Of a stretch of 64,000 nt of DNA, positions 17,394 through 26,034 are shown piece after piece. The notes under the pieces are model-generated. The model did not search any database. It was not told the DNA's origin and worked only from the letters and a program-made list of their open reading frames with translations. Made by a program: the position numbers and the translations under genes. Source of the DNA: an uncultured Porphyromonadaceae bacterium (lineage in GTDB: Bacteria > Bacteroidota > Bacteroidia > Bacteroidales > Muribaculaceae). The first letter of the stretch is position 1. Each line of letters starts with the position of its first letter. The DNA lies in contig CAMWSS010000002.1 of assembly GCA_947177035.1 (NCBI GenBank), positions 1 to 64,000 on the forward strand, in the 5' to 3' direction.

Positions 17394-18935
17394 TTACGAC
17401 CATTTTCTATTTTTTATTTTACTCAATAAAAAACTACGCTCTTCTTTATTAAAAAGAAGACTAATTGATAATATAATGATCATGATCAAGCTAAGCAATC
17501 CAACCAAAAGGGCTTGTATCACGCTTGAAAAATTTACACATATATTTGCAAGCATGGACTTATTCATAATGCTTATCAAACCAACGAAACTTATGATCAT
17601 AAAACACTTGATAACTATAAGAATATATTTTCGCAAGCATATTTCAGGAACCTGTTTTGAGATAAAAGTCCACCCAAAACCGCAGATTAGGCACAGAAAA
17701 ACGACATTTACAACATAAACGACCAAGACATTCAGCATTAAATATTTCAACACAAAGTAAGATACTATCGGACACAGCAAATAAAATGTTCCATTCACAA
17801 ACGAAATTCTTTTTATGTTTCCTGTTGCATGCATGATTGTGTTGTTAATATTAATTAGCATGCTGAAAATTGAAGCAATAATTATTAATCTAACAAAGTC
17901 TACAGCATACAATGGCACCTCCCCAAGCCATAAATATAAAATTTCTTCCGCACAAACATAAAAAGGAATTCCAATACCTGAATATGATATAAGCGAAAAT
18001 AGCGTAGAACGTCTTAACATAGTTTCAAATAAGTCAATTTGCCCACTAGCATACGTCTTTATTATTTGAGGTCTAAATGCCTGAAAAACTCCTCCAGTTA
18101 AACCAGAAATAGCATTTGTCATTGTTGATGCAACACTAGATGCAGCATTAGCAATTACTCCATAAAATAAATTTAATATGATTGGCTGCCCCTGCGATTT
18201 CATAACAGCACACATATTACCATATAAATCATATCCAGAAAAGGCTAACATTTCTCTCATTATAGATTTATCCCAACTCCATGAAAAATGGGATTCCTTG
18301 AAATGACGAATACAATAAAACCGATAAATCAAGGCCGAAATAACACTTACTGCGAGCATGAGTGCTGCATATAAAATTAAACGATCTATCGCAACAATCA
18401 GTAAAAGATATACTATCAACAATTTAAGCGTGACATTTATAATTTCAAAGTAAGCATAAATGCTCATTTTTTCATGGGCTATGATCGCAGCAGAATAAGG
18501 CACCTGCGTGAAATTCACCATCATTGACACAATAGTAAACTGATAGAGTACATTAACAGCAACCATTCTGCCTGGAGGAAAATTCATTTTATTATTCACA
18601 AACCAGAGACCTATTGTCTCGGCTAATAGAGCCACTACAACAGCTATGATTATGTGAATGATAAGTGATGTGGAGAAAATTTTTTGCAATTTATCTTCAT
18701 TACCACGTCCAAGTTCAAAAGTGATAAAACGTGATGTTGCACCAGCCATAGACGTATTTAGAAACGAAACCATGCCGACTACTCCACCAATTACGCCATA
18801 AATACCATAATCATCAACACCAAGAGCCTGCAGTACAATCCGTGAGGTAAACAATCCAACGATTGTTACCAACACCATACGGAATGTCAGAGCAATAGCA
18901 TTTTTTGCAACTCTTTTATTATCAACTTGTGTCAT
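17394..18935 (-). CDS. Wzx-type polysaccharide flippase
   Basis: A 513-residue membrane protein with 12 or more hydrophobic helices, of the MATE/Wzx group. The N-terminus has FRMVLVTIVGLFTSRIVLQA and LGVDDYGIYGVIGGVVGM, the usual first two helices with their Y/G-rich loop. It would move the lipid-linked repeat unit across the inner membrane for the EpsG-like polymerase. It directly follows the UpxY-type gene. Base composition is strongly AT-rich. Confidence 0.92.
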   Translation of the reverse strand: MTQVDNKRVAKNAIALTFRMVLVTIVGLFTSRIVLQALGVDDYGIYGVIGGVVGMVSFLNTSMAGATSRFITFELGRGNEDKLQKIFSTSLIIHIIIAVVVALLAETIGLWFVNNKMNFPPGRMVAVNVLYQFTIVSMMVNFTQVPYSAAIIAHEKMSIYAYFEIINVTLKLLIVYLLLIVAIDRLILYAALMLAVSVISALIYRFYCIRHFKESHFSWSWDKSIMREMLAFSGYDLYGNMCAVMKSQGQPIILNLFYGVIANAASSVASTMTNAISGLTGGVFQAFRPQIIKTYASGQIDLFETMLRRSTLFSLISYSGIGIPFYVCAEEILYLWLGEVPLYAVDFVRLIIIASIFSMLININNTIMHATGNIKRISFVNGTFYLLCPIVSYFVLKYLMLNVLVVYVVNVVFLCLICGFGWTFISKQVPEICLRKYILIVIKCFMIISFVGLISIMNKSMLANICVNFSSVIQALLVGLLSLIMIIILSISLLFNKEERSFLLSKIKNRKWS

Positions 18936-18940
18936 ATCAA

Positions 18941-19504
18941 TTACATAAGTTGGATGAAGGTCGGGGAGACTTCCACTGCGGCAAGAAGCAGGCCGGGAAG
19001 CTGGACCAGAAGCTGACGCCGGGAAGAGCCGCGCACTTTGAGCAGGCGGCCGGTATAGCCGTCAAGCGGGCCGTCACACACCAGACGGATCTCTGCGCCA
19101 AGCATATCGGGGGTGATTTCCGCAGGCTGATAATAGCGCACTTTCTCGCTGCTGCCTACTGCCGTGATGAAGCGATGCATATCCACTGCGGGCACTGTCA
19201 TCGGGTCGCAATATTTGCCGCCGCGCACAAAGCGATACTGCAAGGTGTCGGTGCGGGCCACAACCGGATCCAGCTCCGATCGGGTGGCATGGGCAAAAAG
19301 CAGATCGCGGATCACTGGCACATCCTCCTTCATTCGCTTGCCTCCATTTACTCTGATCCGTGTGGTCAGCGGAGTGAACACGTCAAATCCTGCTTCTGCC
19401 AGCTGCTTATAGGCCGGGAGTTTCGCATTCGCGCGCTTCAGGTCGCGCAAAACAAACCACTGGCGGCTGTTTTCTGATTCCGACATGTCCGTCTGCATTA
19501 TCAT
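18941..19504 (-). CDS. UpxY-family transcription antiterminator
   Basis: A protein of about 187 residues with a NusG-like N-terminal domain (RQWFVLRDLKRANAKLPAYK, then FDVFTPLTTRIRV) and a C-terminal KOW-like part (DGYTGRLLKVRGSSRRQLLV). UpxY proteins open Bacteroides capsule operons and keep RNA polymerase from stopping early in long polysaccharide transcripts. It is the first gene after the operon promoter, the expected position. Several ATG codons lie close together (19552, 19504, 19498, 19486); the start at 19504 is a choice, not proof. No UpxZ partner follows it. Confidence 0.88.
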   Translation of the reverse strand: MIMQTDMSESENSRQWFVLRDLKRANAKLPAYKQLAEAGFDVFTPLTTRIRVNGGKRMKEDVPVIRDLLFAHATRSELDPVVARTDTLQYRFVRGGKYCDPMTVPAVDMHRFITAVGSSEKVRYYQPAEITPDMLGAEIRLVCDGPLDGYTGRLLKVRGSSRRQLLVQLPGLLLAAVEVSPTFIQLM

Positions 19505-19628
19505 CCAAACATAGTTTCTAATCCTGTCTGCACATATATTCAGGTGATGCACAAACAGTTACCGGTGTGTTTTGACAAGTTGCATTTTTCATCTCCATCT
19601 CATCAATCCGCCATCCTATCTTAAAAGA

Positions 19629-19645
19629 ATCTCTTCGGAAGAGAT
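19629..19645 (-). promoter_or_regulatory. Leader hairpin upstream of the UpxY-type gene
   Basis: ATCTCTTC and GAAGAGAT pair around a minimal loop just downstream of the predicted transcription start. The leader to the UpxY start is roughly 150 bases, long enough for an element at which UpxY could act. Function is inferred from position only. Confidence 0.4.
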
Positions 19646-19658
19646 ACTTTTTCGGGTG

Positions 19659-19689
19659 CAAATTTAACCTTTTTTTTCGTATCTACAAA
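19659..19689 (-). promoter_or_regulatory. Capsule operon promoter
   Basis: On the minus strand, TTTG (19686-19689), a 19-base spacer and TAAATTTG (19659-19666) match the Bacteroidetes consensus fully. No inverted repeat of invertible-promoter type was seen flanking it, so there is no sign that it phase-varies. Confidence 0.82.
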
Positions 19690-19747
19690 ATAAAAACAAC
19701 AATTCAACCCCAAAGCACACAACATCATACATGCATCACGGCCCTCT

Positions 19748-19779
19748 GTTGCTAATGACAGAATTTTGTCGTATCTTTG
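19748..19779 (+). promoter_or_regulatory. Promoter of the beta-galactosidase gene
   Basis: GTTG (19748-19751), a 20-base spacer and TATCTTTG (19772-19779) precede the start codon at 19808. It is divergent from the capsule promoter. Confidence 0.8.
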
Positions 19780-19807
19780 TGGCTGAAACTAATTCACACC
19801 TTAAATT

Positions 19808-22800
19808 ATGCGCAAAACTCTTTCGGCTCTGGCGCTGGCTTCGGTTATAAGCGCCGCCGCTGTGACTCCGCTTAGCGGATTCAACTTCGGCACCGCTGCC
19901 GGGCCTGACGGCTCCGAGTGGCAGAATCCTCAAAACCTCAGTTTCAACAAAGAACTGCCACACGCCTACTTCTTTCCTTTCGCTACGGTAGAAAACGCAT
20001 TGAAAGTACTCCCGGAAAACAGCGAATATTATCAGTCGCTCGACGGCACCTGGAAATTCAACTGGGTAAAAAGCCCTGAACTCCGGCCGACCGATTTCTA
20101 TCGCACTGACTTCGACGTCTCGGCTTGGGACGACATCGCCGTTCCCGGAAACTGGAACCTGCAGGGACTCCAGCCTGACGGTTCGATGAAATACGGTGTA
20201 CCTATCTATGTGAACCAGCCCGTGATCTTTCAGCACACCGTTGCCGTCGACGACTGGAAAGGCGGAGTGATGCGCCAGGCACCCGAGCATTGGACTGTGC
20301 ATGAATACCCCAACGAAGTTGGCTCCTATCGCCGCAATTTCTCGGTGCCGGCCGACTGGAAAGGCCGCGAAGTCTACATCAATTTCGACGGAGTTGACTC
20401 ATTTTTCTATCTCTGGATCAACGGACAATACGTCGGATTCAGCAAAAACTCCCGCAACACCGCCCAATTCGACATCACACCATATCTGACAAAATCCGGC
20501 GAAAACACTGTTGCTGTAGAAGTCTATCGCTCGAGCGACGCCTCATTTCTTGAAGCGCAAGACATGTTCAGACTGCCTGGCATATTCCGGTCGACATACC
20601 TGACATCGACCCCTATGGTCCAGATTCAAGACCTGCAAGTGCTTGCCGGCATGGACGGAAAAATGGATGTGACAGCCACTGTGCGCAACTTGTCAAAAAA
20701 AGACGCCAAGAACTACACTCTGGACTATGCCGTCTATCCCGTCAGACTATACACCGACGACACCGAAGCCTGCGGCGCAACCTTCCAGACCCAGAAATTC
20801 AGCGTGGCCAAAAACGCTCAGACAGTCTCAACCGACGCATACGCCTACAAATCCCCCCGCCTGTGGAGCGCCGAAAAGCCCAACCGCTATGTCCTTGTGG
20901 CCCAACTCAAAGACGGCAAAGGGAAAACGGTAGAGACCGTCAGCACATATTTCGGATTCCGCACGGTCGAAATCCGCGACACTCCTGCGTCTGAAGACGA
21001 ATTCGGCCTGGCCGGACGTTACTACTATGTCAACGGCAAGCCGGTCAAACTCAAAGGAGTCAACCGCCACGAAAACAATCTCGAAACCGGCCACCACGTG
21101 AGCCGCGAACAGATGGAACAGGAAGTGATGCTGATGAAGCGCGGCAATATCAACCACGTGCGCAACAGCCACTACAACGATGACCCCTACTGGTATATCG
21201 TGGCCGACAAATATGGCATCTACCTTGAAGACGAAGCCAACATCGAGAGCCACGAATACTACTATGGTGACGCGTCGCTCTCCCACCCCAAGGAATGGCG
21301 CGACGCCCACGTGGCCCGCAACGTGGAGATGGTGCAGGCCCACTTCAACCACCCCTCCATCGTGATCTGGAGCCTCGGCAACGAAGCCGGTCCCGGCCAG
21401 AACTTCGTTGAAGCCTACAATGCCCTGAAAGCAATCGACACCTCCCGCCCCGTGCAGTATGAGCGCAACAACGACATTGTCGACATGGGATCCAACCAGT
21501 ATCCACCCATCGGTCAGGTGCAAAATGAAGTCAAAGGCAACAGCAGCATCAAATACCCCTTCCACATCTCTGAATACGCCCACTCCATGGGCAACGCCGG
21601 AGGCAATCTGGTAGACTACTGGAACGCCATCGAATCAACCAACTTCTTCTGCGGCGGAGCCATCTGGGACTGGGTCGACCAGGCATTATGGCGCGGACGT
21701 CCCGACGGCAAACGCTACATGGCCTATGGCGGCGACTTCGGCGACACGCCCAACGACGGAATGTTCTGCATGAACGGCGTGATGTTCCCTGACTTCTCCC
21801 CGAAACCGTTCTACTCCGAAGTCAAACGCGTCTACCAGAACGTCGGCGTCAAACCTGTCGACATGACCGAAGGCACCTTTGAAGTATTCAACAAAAACTA
21901 CTTCACCACCCTCGACGAAAACTACTATGTGACCTGGGAACTGCTCAAAGACGGCGTCGTCGTTGAGAGCGGCAACAGCGTCGCCCGGCCGCGCATGGCC
22001 GTCGGCCCTCGCGACAGCCAGACATGGCGAGTGCCATACGATTACGCTGCGCTCGACTCCCTTGGAGAATACTTCCTCAACGTCCAGTTCCGTCTGAACG
22101 CCGACAAGCCGTGGGCCGAAAAAGGCTATGTGCAGATGGAAGCCCAGCTGCCGGTCAAGTCTCCCGCAGCAGCATTCCCGCCAGTCTACTCCGGAATAAA
22201 AGAGCCGGCAACCCTCGGCGTGAAACAGGAAGCCGACTTCGACGAAGTGGCCGGCCCCGGATTCACAGTGAAATTCAACAACGCCACCGGCGCCATTGAA
22301 AACCTGACCTATGGCGGCGATGCAGTCATCACCGACGGCAATGGACCGAAGATCGACGCGTTCCGCGCTCCGGTCGACAACGACGTGCACTTCGTCAAAA
22401 ACTGGTTTGCCGCCGGCCTGCAAAACCTGCAACAGAAAGTACTGGCCCACGACATCAACACTCTCCCCGACGGCACAGTCATCGTCAGATACACCATCGA
22501 ATCACAAGCTCCCGCCACCTATGCGCCCAAACGCAATGTGACCAGCGGACACTATGACTACGAAGCACGCCGCGCAACTAACGATAACGACTTCAAGATC
22601 ACCGCATCGCAAGTCTACACCATCTACCCCGACGGATCCATCGAACTTCAGTCGATCATCGACTCCAACAACCACAACCTGCTCCTGCCCCGCCTCGGCT
22701 ACTCGCTCGACGTGCCAACAGAATTCAGCAACTTCACCTACTATGGCCGCGGCCCCTGGAACAACTTCCGCGACCGCCGCGCCGGCTCTGACATAGGCCT

Positions 22801-23836
22801 CCACAAATCCGCCGTCGCCGACCAGTTCGTCCACTTCCCCAAACCGCAGAGCATGGGCGGACGCGAAGACGTGCGCTGGGCCGCGCTGACCAACGCCAAA
22901 GACAACGGACTGATGTTTGTGGCACTCGACACCCTCAGCGTGTCGGCCCTCCCATGGAACGACCTGGAGATGATGCTCGCGCCACACCCCGAAGACCTCC
23001 CCGCAAGCAAAGCCACCCATGTCCACCTCGACGCCAAGACTCTCGGTCTGGGCGGTGCAAGCTGCGGACAAGGCTTTGCCCTCGAACCTGACCGCGTCTA
23101 TGCCGACGGCCGCACCGCCGGATTCATCATCCGTCCCGTCAAGGCCGGAGCCGACATGACCCAGCTTGCCAAAGTCAGCCCTGCCGGCAACACTCCCATC
23201 GGCATCACCCGCTCCAAGACCGGCCTTGTCTCCATCATCTCAGCCGACCAGGCCGACAACTTCCTATATTATATAGTGGCACCCGGCAAAAAAGCGCCCC
23301 GCAAACCCAAAGCTCTGCCCTACACCACACCCGTCGACATGCGTGCCGGCGGCACAATCACCGTCTGGTCAGAGTCCGACCCCGACAACAAGCCCACCGT
23401 CACCTTCGAACCGATCCTCGAAATCCCGGCTGTCGTCAGCTTCGTCTCATCCGAAGAAAGAGGCGCAGGCGAAGCCGCGGTCAACCTGCTCGACGGCGAC
23501 CCCTCCACCATCTGGCACTCTGTCTATGGCGTGACCGTGGCCAACTATCCCCACCGCCTCGAGTTTGACTACACAGACACTGTCAACGCCAAAGGCTTCA
23601 CCTGGCAACACCGCCAGAACGGCACCAACGGCGACGTAAAAGACTTCAGCGTCGAAGTGAGCGCCGACGGCCAGACATGGACCCCCGTGATGACCGGCGC
23701 ATTTGCCACCTCCAAGGCCCCACAATCCATCATGTTCCCTGCTCCGGTCAAAGCCCGCTTCATCCGCCTCAACCTGCTCTCTTCCCATAATGGAGCCGAC
23801 TTCGCATCCGGATCAGAATTCAAACTCATAAAATAA
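19808..23836 (+). CDS. Secreted GH2 beta-galactosidase with discoidin-like C-terminus
   Basis: A 1342-residue LacZ-type enzyme cleaving terminal beta-galactosides. Residues 1-23 are a signal peptide. A sugar-binding jelly roll follows (about 65-270), then an immunoglobulin-like domain. The TIM barrel carries GVNRHENNLETGHHVSREQM and RNSHYNDDPYWY. The acid/base Glu526 is in SLGNEAGPG, and the nucleophile Glu589 is in HISEYAHSMGN. A second Ig-like domain and the Bgal small-chain domain (about 830-1110) come next. The last 160 residues resemble an F5/8 type C carbohydrate-binding domain (NLLDGDPSTIWHS). It probably acts in the periplasm or at the surface on host or dietary glycans. The lipoprotein gene follows after 21 bases without a terminator. 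Confidence 0.94.
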   Translation: MRKTLSALALASVISAAAVTPLSGFNFGTAAGPDGSEWQNPQNLSFNKELPHAYFFPFATVENALKVLPENSEYYQSLDGTWKFNWVKSPELRPTDFYRTDFDVSAWDDIAVPGNWNLQGLQPDGSMKYGVPIYVNQPVIFQHTVAVDDWKGGVMRQAPEHWTVHEYPNEVGSYRRNFSVPADWKGREVYINFDGVDSFFYLWINGQYVGFSKNSRNTAQFDITPYLTKSGENTVAVEVYRSSDASFLEAQDMFRLPGIFRSTYLTSTPMVQIQDLQVLAGMDGKMDVTATVRNLSKKDAKNYTLDYAVYPVRLYTDDTEACGATFQTQKFSVAKNAQTVSTDAYAYKSPRLWSAEKPNRYVLVAQLKDGKGKTVETVSTYFGFRTVEIRDTPASEDEFGLAGRYYYVNGKPVKLKGVNRHENNLETGHHVSREQMEQEVMLMKRGNINHVRNSHYNDDPYWYIVADKYGIYLEDEANIESHEYYYGDASLSHPKEWRDAHVARNVEMVQAHFNHPSIVIWSLGNEAGPGQNFVEAYNALKAIDTSRPVQYERNNDIVDMGSNQYPPIGQVQNEVKGNSSIKYPFHISEYAHSMGNAGGNLVDYWNAIESTNFFCGGAIWDWVDQALWRGRPDGKRYMAYGGDFGDTPNDGMFCMNGVMFPDFSPKPFYSEVKRVYQNVGVKPVDMTEGTFEVFNKNYFTTLDENYYVTWELLKDGVVVESGNSVARPRMAVGPRDSQTWRVPYDYAALDSLGEYFLNVQFRLNADKPWAEKGYVQMEAQLPVKSPAAAFPPVYSGIKEPATLGVKQEADFDEVAGPGFTVKFNNATGAIENLTYGGDAVITDGNGPKIDAFRAPVDNDVHFVKNWFAAGLQNLQQKVLAHDINTLPDGTVIVRYTIESQAPATYAPKRNVTSGHYDYEARRATNDNDFKITASQVYTIYPDGSIELQSIIDSNNHNLLLPRLGYSLDVPTEFSNFTYYGRGPWNNFRDRRAGSDIGLHKSAVADQFVHFPKPQSMGGREDVRWAALTNAKDNGLMFVALDTLSVSALPWNDLEMMLAPHPEDLPASKATHVHLDAKTLGLGGASCGQGFALEPDRVYADGRTAGFIIRPVKAGADMTQLAKVSPAGNTPIGITRSKTGLVSIISADQADNFLYYIVAPGKKAPRKPKALPYTTPVDMRAGGTITVWSESDPDNKPTVTFEPILEIPAVVSFVSSEERGAGEAAVNLLDGDPSTIWHSVYGVTVANYPHRLEFDYTDTVNAKGFTWQHRQNGTNGDVKDFSVEVSADGQTWTPVMTGAFATSKAPQSIMFPAPVKARFIRLNLLSSHNGADFASGSEFKLIK

Positions 23837-23857
23837 TCATTCTTTAAACCTCAAATT

Positions 23858-25369
23858 ATGAAAAAAACACTCTGGGGCCTGGCCACAATAGCCGCGACAA
23901 TGCTCCTCGCCGCCTGTGGCGACAAAGCCGACAACTGCGAGATTCTCGGCGCGGTTCCCGCCGACGCCGACTATGCCATAACCTTCAACCCGACTGCCTT
24001 CATCGAGTCGGCAGGCGGTTCGGTCACCGACGGTGAGATCACCCTGCCCGCAGCCCTGACCGACAATATCGGAACTGCGGCCAGCGAAATGACCGACTTC
24101 TTCCAGTTCATCCACGAAGCCGGCATCAGCACCGAAACCAGCGCTCTGTTCGGATATCTCAGCAACGGTAGCGCGCCGATAATCGTGACCAGCTATGCCG
24201 ACTACGATAAGCTCGTGGCCACTCTCGAGGCCAACGAGTTCACTCCGCAGGCCAATCCCATGGGCTCGCTCGAGATTTACGGAGCCGAAACCAATATAGT
24301 GGGCCTGACCGAAAGCTACATGATGTTCTCCACCGGCAATTATGCTGAAACCGTCATAGGCCTGATGGAAAGCGCAGCCAACCAGATTGCCGACAAATCA
24401 ACGCTCGCCGGCACCCCCATGGGCCGCGCTCTCACGGCCGAAGCAAGCGATCTGGCCTTTGCCATGACATATTCCGAGAATATGATCAACAGCTTCGCTC
24501 GCGGAATGCAGATGCCGACCATGCTGCTCGATATGTTCAAGGGCGCGATCGTGTGCGGCACTTTCAAACTCAGCGACAATTCGCTCACCGGCACCGTGCG
24601 CAGCCTTGACGCCGACGGCAAGCCCATCGACATCATGGCCACCGGACTCTACACATCCGCTCCCGCCAATGTCAGCGACAAGGCGCTGTCATATCTCGGC
24701 GACGACCAGCAGATGGTTCTGGCCTTCAACCTGAAGGGTCTGGACTGGAACACACTGTTCAACGACTATCTGATCCCCAATGTGAGCCGCAGCGAACGTG
24801 TGGCCATATCGCTGGCCCGCACATATCTCGAGAAATTTGACGGCACGGTGGCCCTGGGCCTCGGTGTGACCGACGGAATGACATCGTTCAGAAACCTGGA
24901 CGCCAACATCGACCCGGGCAAACAGTTCTCGGCCACCCTCGTGCTGGAAACCACACCCGGACAGGCCGAAGGGCTGATGACCGACATCCGCTCGCTGCTC
25001 GACAGCACCGGCCTGCCCTACACATCGGCCGACGGCGGACTGAGCGTGGATCTGTCGGGAGTGACCGTATATGCGGCCGTAAAAGACAACATGATCATCG
25101 TCTCCAACAACCCCGTATCCGACCGTCACTCCAACGATGCCGTCAAGCAAAGCCACATGGCCGACTACTGCAGCGCCTTCGCCATCTATCTGCCCGAAGA
25201 CAGCAAACTCATGAGCGACCTGGGGCTGCACTACTCCGTCAGCCTCTACGGCGTGAGCGACACCAAAGCCGCCGAAGGCCGCCTCAACATCACCATCAAG
25301 GACGGAACATCACGCAAATTCTTAGAGAAGGCTATAAACCTGGCAATGGACATCCAGAAAGCCATATGA
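23858..25369 (+). CDS. Lipoprotein of unknown function (DUF4836-like)
   Basis: A 503-residue lipoprotein. Residues 1-20 are a signal peptide ending in the lipobox LLAAC, with Cys20 as the lipid anchor. The mature start, ILGAVPADADYAITFNPTAF, resembles Bacteroidetes lipoproteins of the DUF4836 kind, which open with a phrase about a protein value at each residue and have two related halves. A second, similar strand pattern (VALGLGVTDGMTSFRNLD) appears near residue 330. I do not know its function. It is coupled by ATGA to the ABC ATPase gene, so it may be a partner or cargo of that transporter. Confidence 0.75.
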   Translation: MKKTLWGLATIAATMLLAACGDKADNCEILGAVPADADYAITFNPTAFIESAGGSVTDGEITLPAALTDNIGTAASEMTDFFQFIHEAGISTETSALFGYLSNGSAPIIVTSYADYDKLVATLEANEFTPQANPMGSLEIYGAETNIVGLTESYMMFSTGNYAETVIGLMESAANQIADKSTLAGTPMGRALTAEASDLAFAMTYSENMINSFARGMQMPTMLLDMFKGAIVCGTFKLSDNSLTGTVRSLDADGKPIDIMATGLYTSAPANVSDKALSYLGDDQQMVLAFNLKGLDWNTLFNDYLIPNVSRSERVAISLARTYLEKFDGTVALGLGVTDGMTSFRNLDANIDPGKQFSATLVLETTPGQAEGLMTDIRSLLDSTGLPYTSADGGLSVDLSGVTVYAAVKDNMIIVSNNPVSDRHSNDAVKQSHMADYCSAFAIYLPEDSKLMSDLGLHYSVSLYGVSDTKAAEGRLNITIKDGTSRKFLEKAINLAMDIQKAI

Positions 25370-26028
25370 TCGAAAAAATCACGTCGCAAGCCCTCCTGCC
25401 GCGGATTTTCCGCGGCATGGAGGCCGGCGACTCCTTAAAACAATCACAAGTGTGGCTGCGGCCGGACTTCACGCTTGAACGCGGATGCCGGGTGTGCATA
25501 GCCGCAGAATCGGGCAGCGGCAAATCGTCGCTGCTCAGTTTCATTAACGGATGGCGCTCCGACTATGACGGCCGCATCCTCTTCGACGGCCGCGACATCT
25601 CGCTGCTGAATGCCGCCGACTGGAGCCGGCTGCGCACCTTCCATCTGTCTCTGCTCCCACAGGAACTATGCCTGTTCCCTTCACTCACCGCCCGCGAAAA
25701 CATACAACTTAAAAACGCGCTCACAAACCATAAATCCACACAACAGATAACAACCATGCTCGAACGCCTCGGCATCGCCGACAAAGCCGACACACCTGTG
25801 GCCAGAATGAGCGTCGGGCAACAACAACGGGTCGCGATCATCCGCGCGCTCTGCCAACCATTTGACTTCATATTCCTCGACGAACCGGTGAGCCACCTCG
25901 ACGAACGAAACAACCGTGAAGCCGCCACAATGATCACAGAAGAAGCCGCCGCCTCCGGAGCCGGAATAATCTCGACATCAGTCGGCCACAACCTGCTTCT
26001 GCCCGAATCCACCACCATCCGCCTCTGA
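25366..26028 (+). CDS. ABC transporter ATP-binding protein (MacB/LolD-like)
   Basis: A 220-residue ABC ATPase. Walker A is AAESGSGKSS, the Q-loop is LLPQELCL, and the signature is ARMSVGQQQRVAIIRA. Walker B is FIFLDEPVSHLDE, and the switch His is in TSVGHNL. The SVGQQQR signature fits the MacB/LolD branch that works with FtsX-type permeases. The permease gene follows after six bases. The extended N-terminus (about 30 residues before the first strand) is longer than usual. Substrate unknown. Confidence 0.9.
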   Translation: MIEKITSQALLPRIFRGMEAGDSLKQSQVWLRPDFTLERGCRVCIAAESGSGKSSLLSFINGWRSDYDGRILFDGRDISLLNAADWSRLRTFHLSLLPQELCLFPSLTARENIQLKNALTNHKSTQQITTMLERLGIADKADTPVARMSVGQQQRVAIIRALCQPFDFIFLDEPVSHLDERNNREAATMITEEAAASGAGIISTSVGHNLLLPESTTIRL

Positions 26029-26034
26029 CAACTC

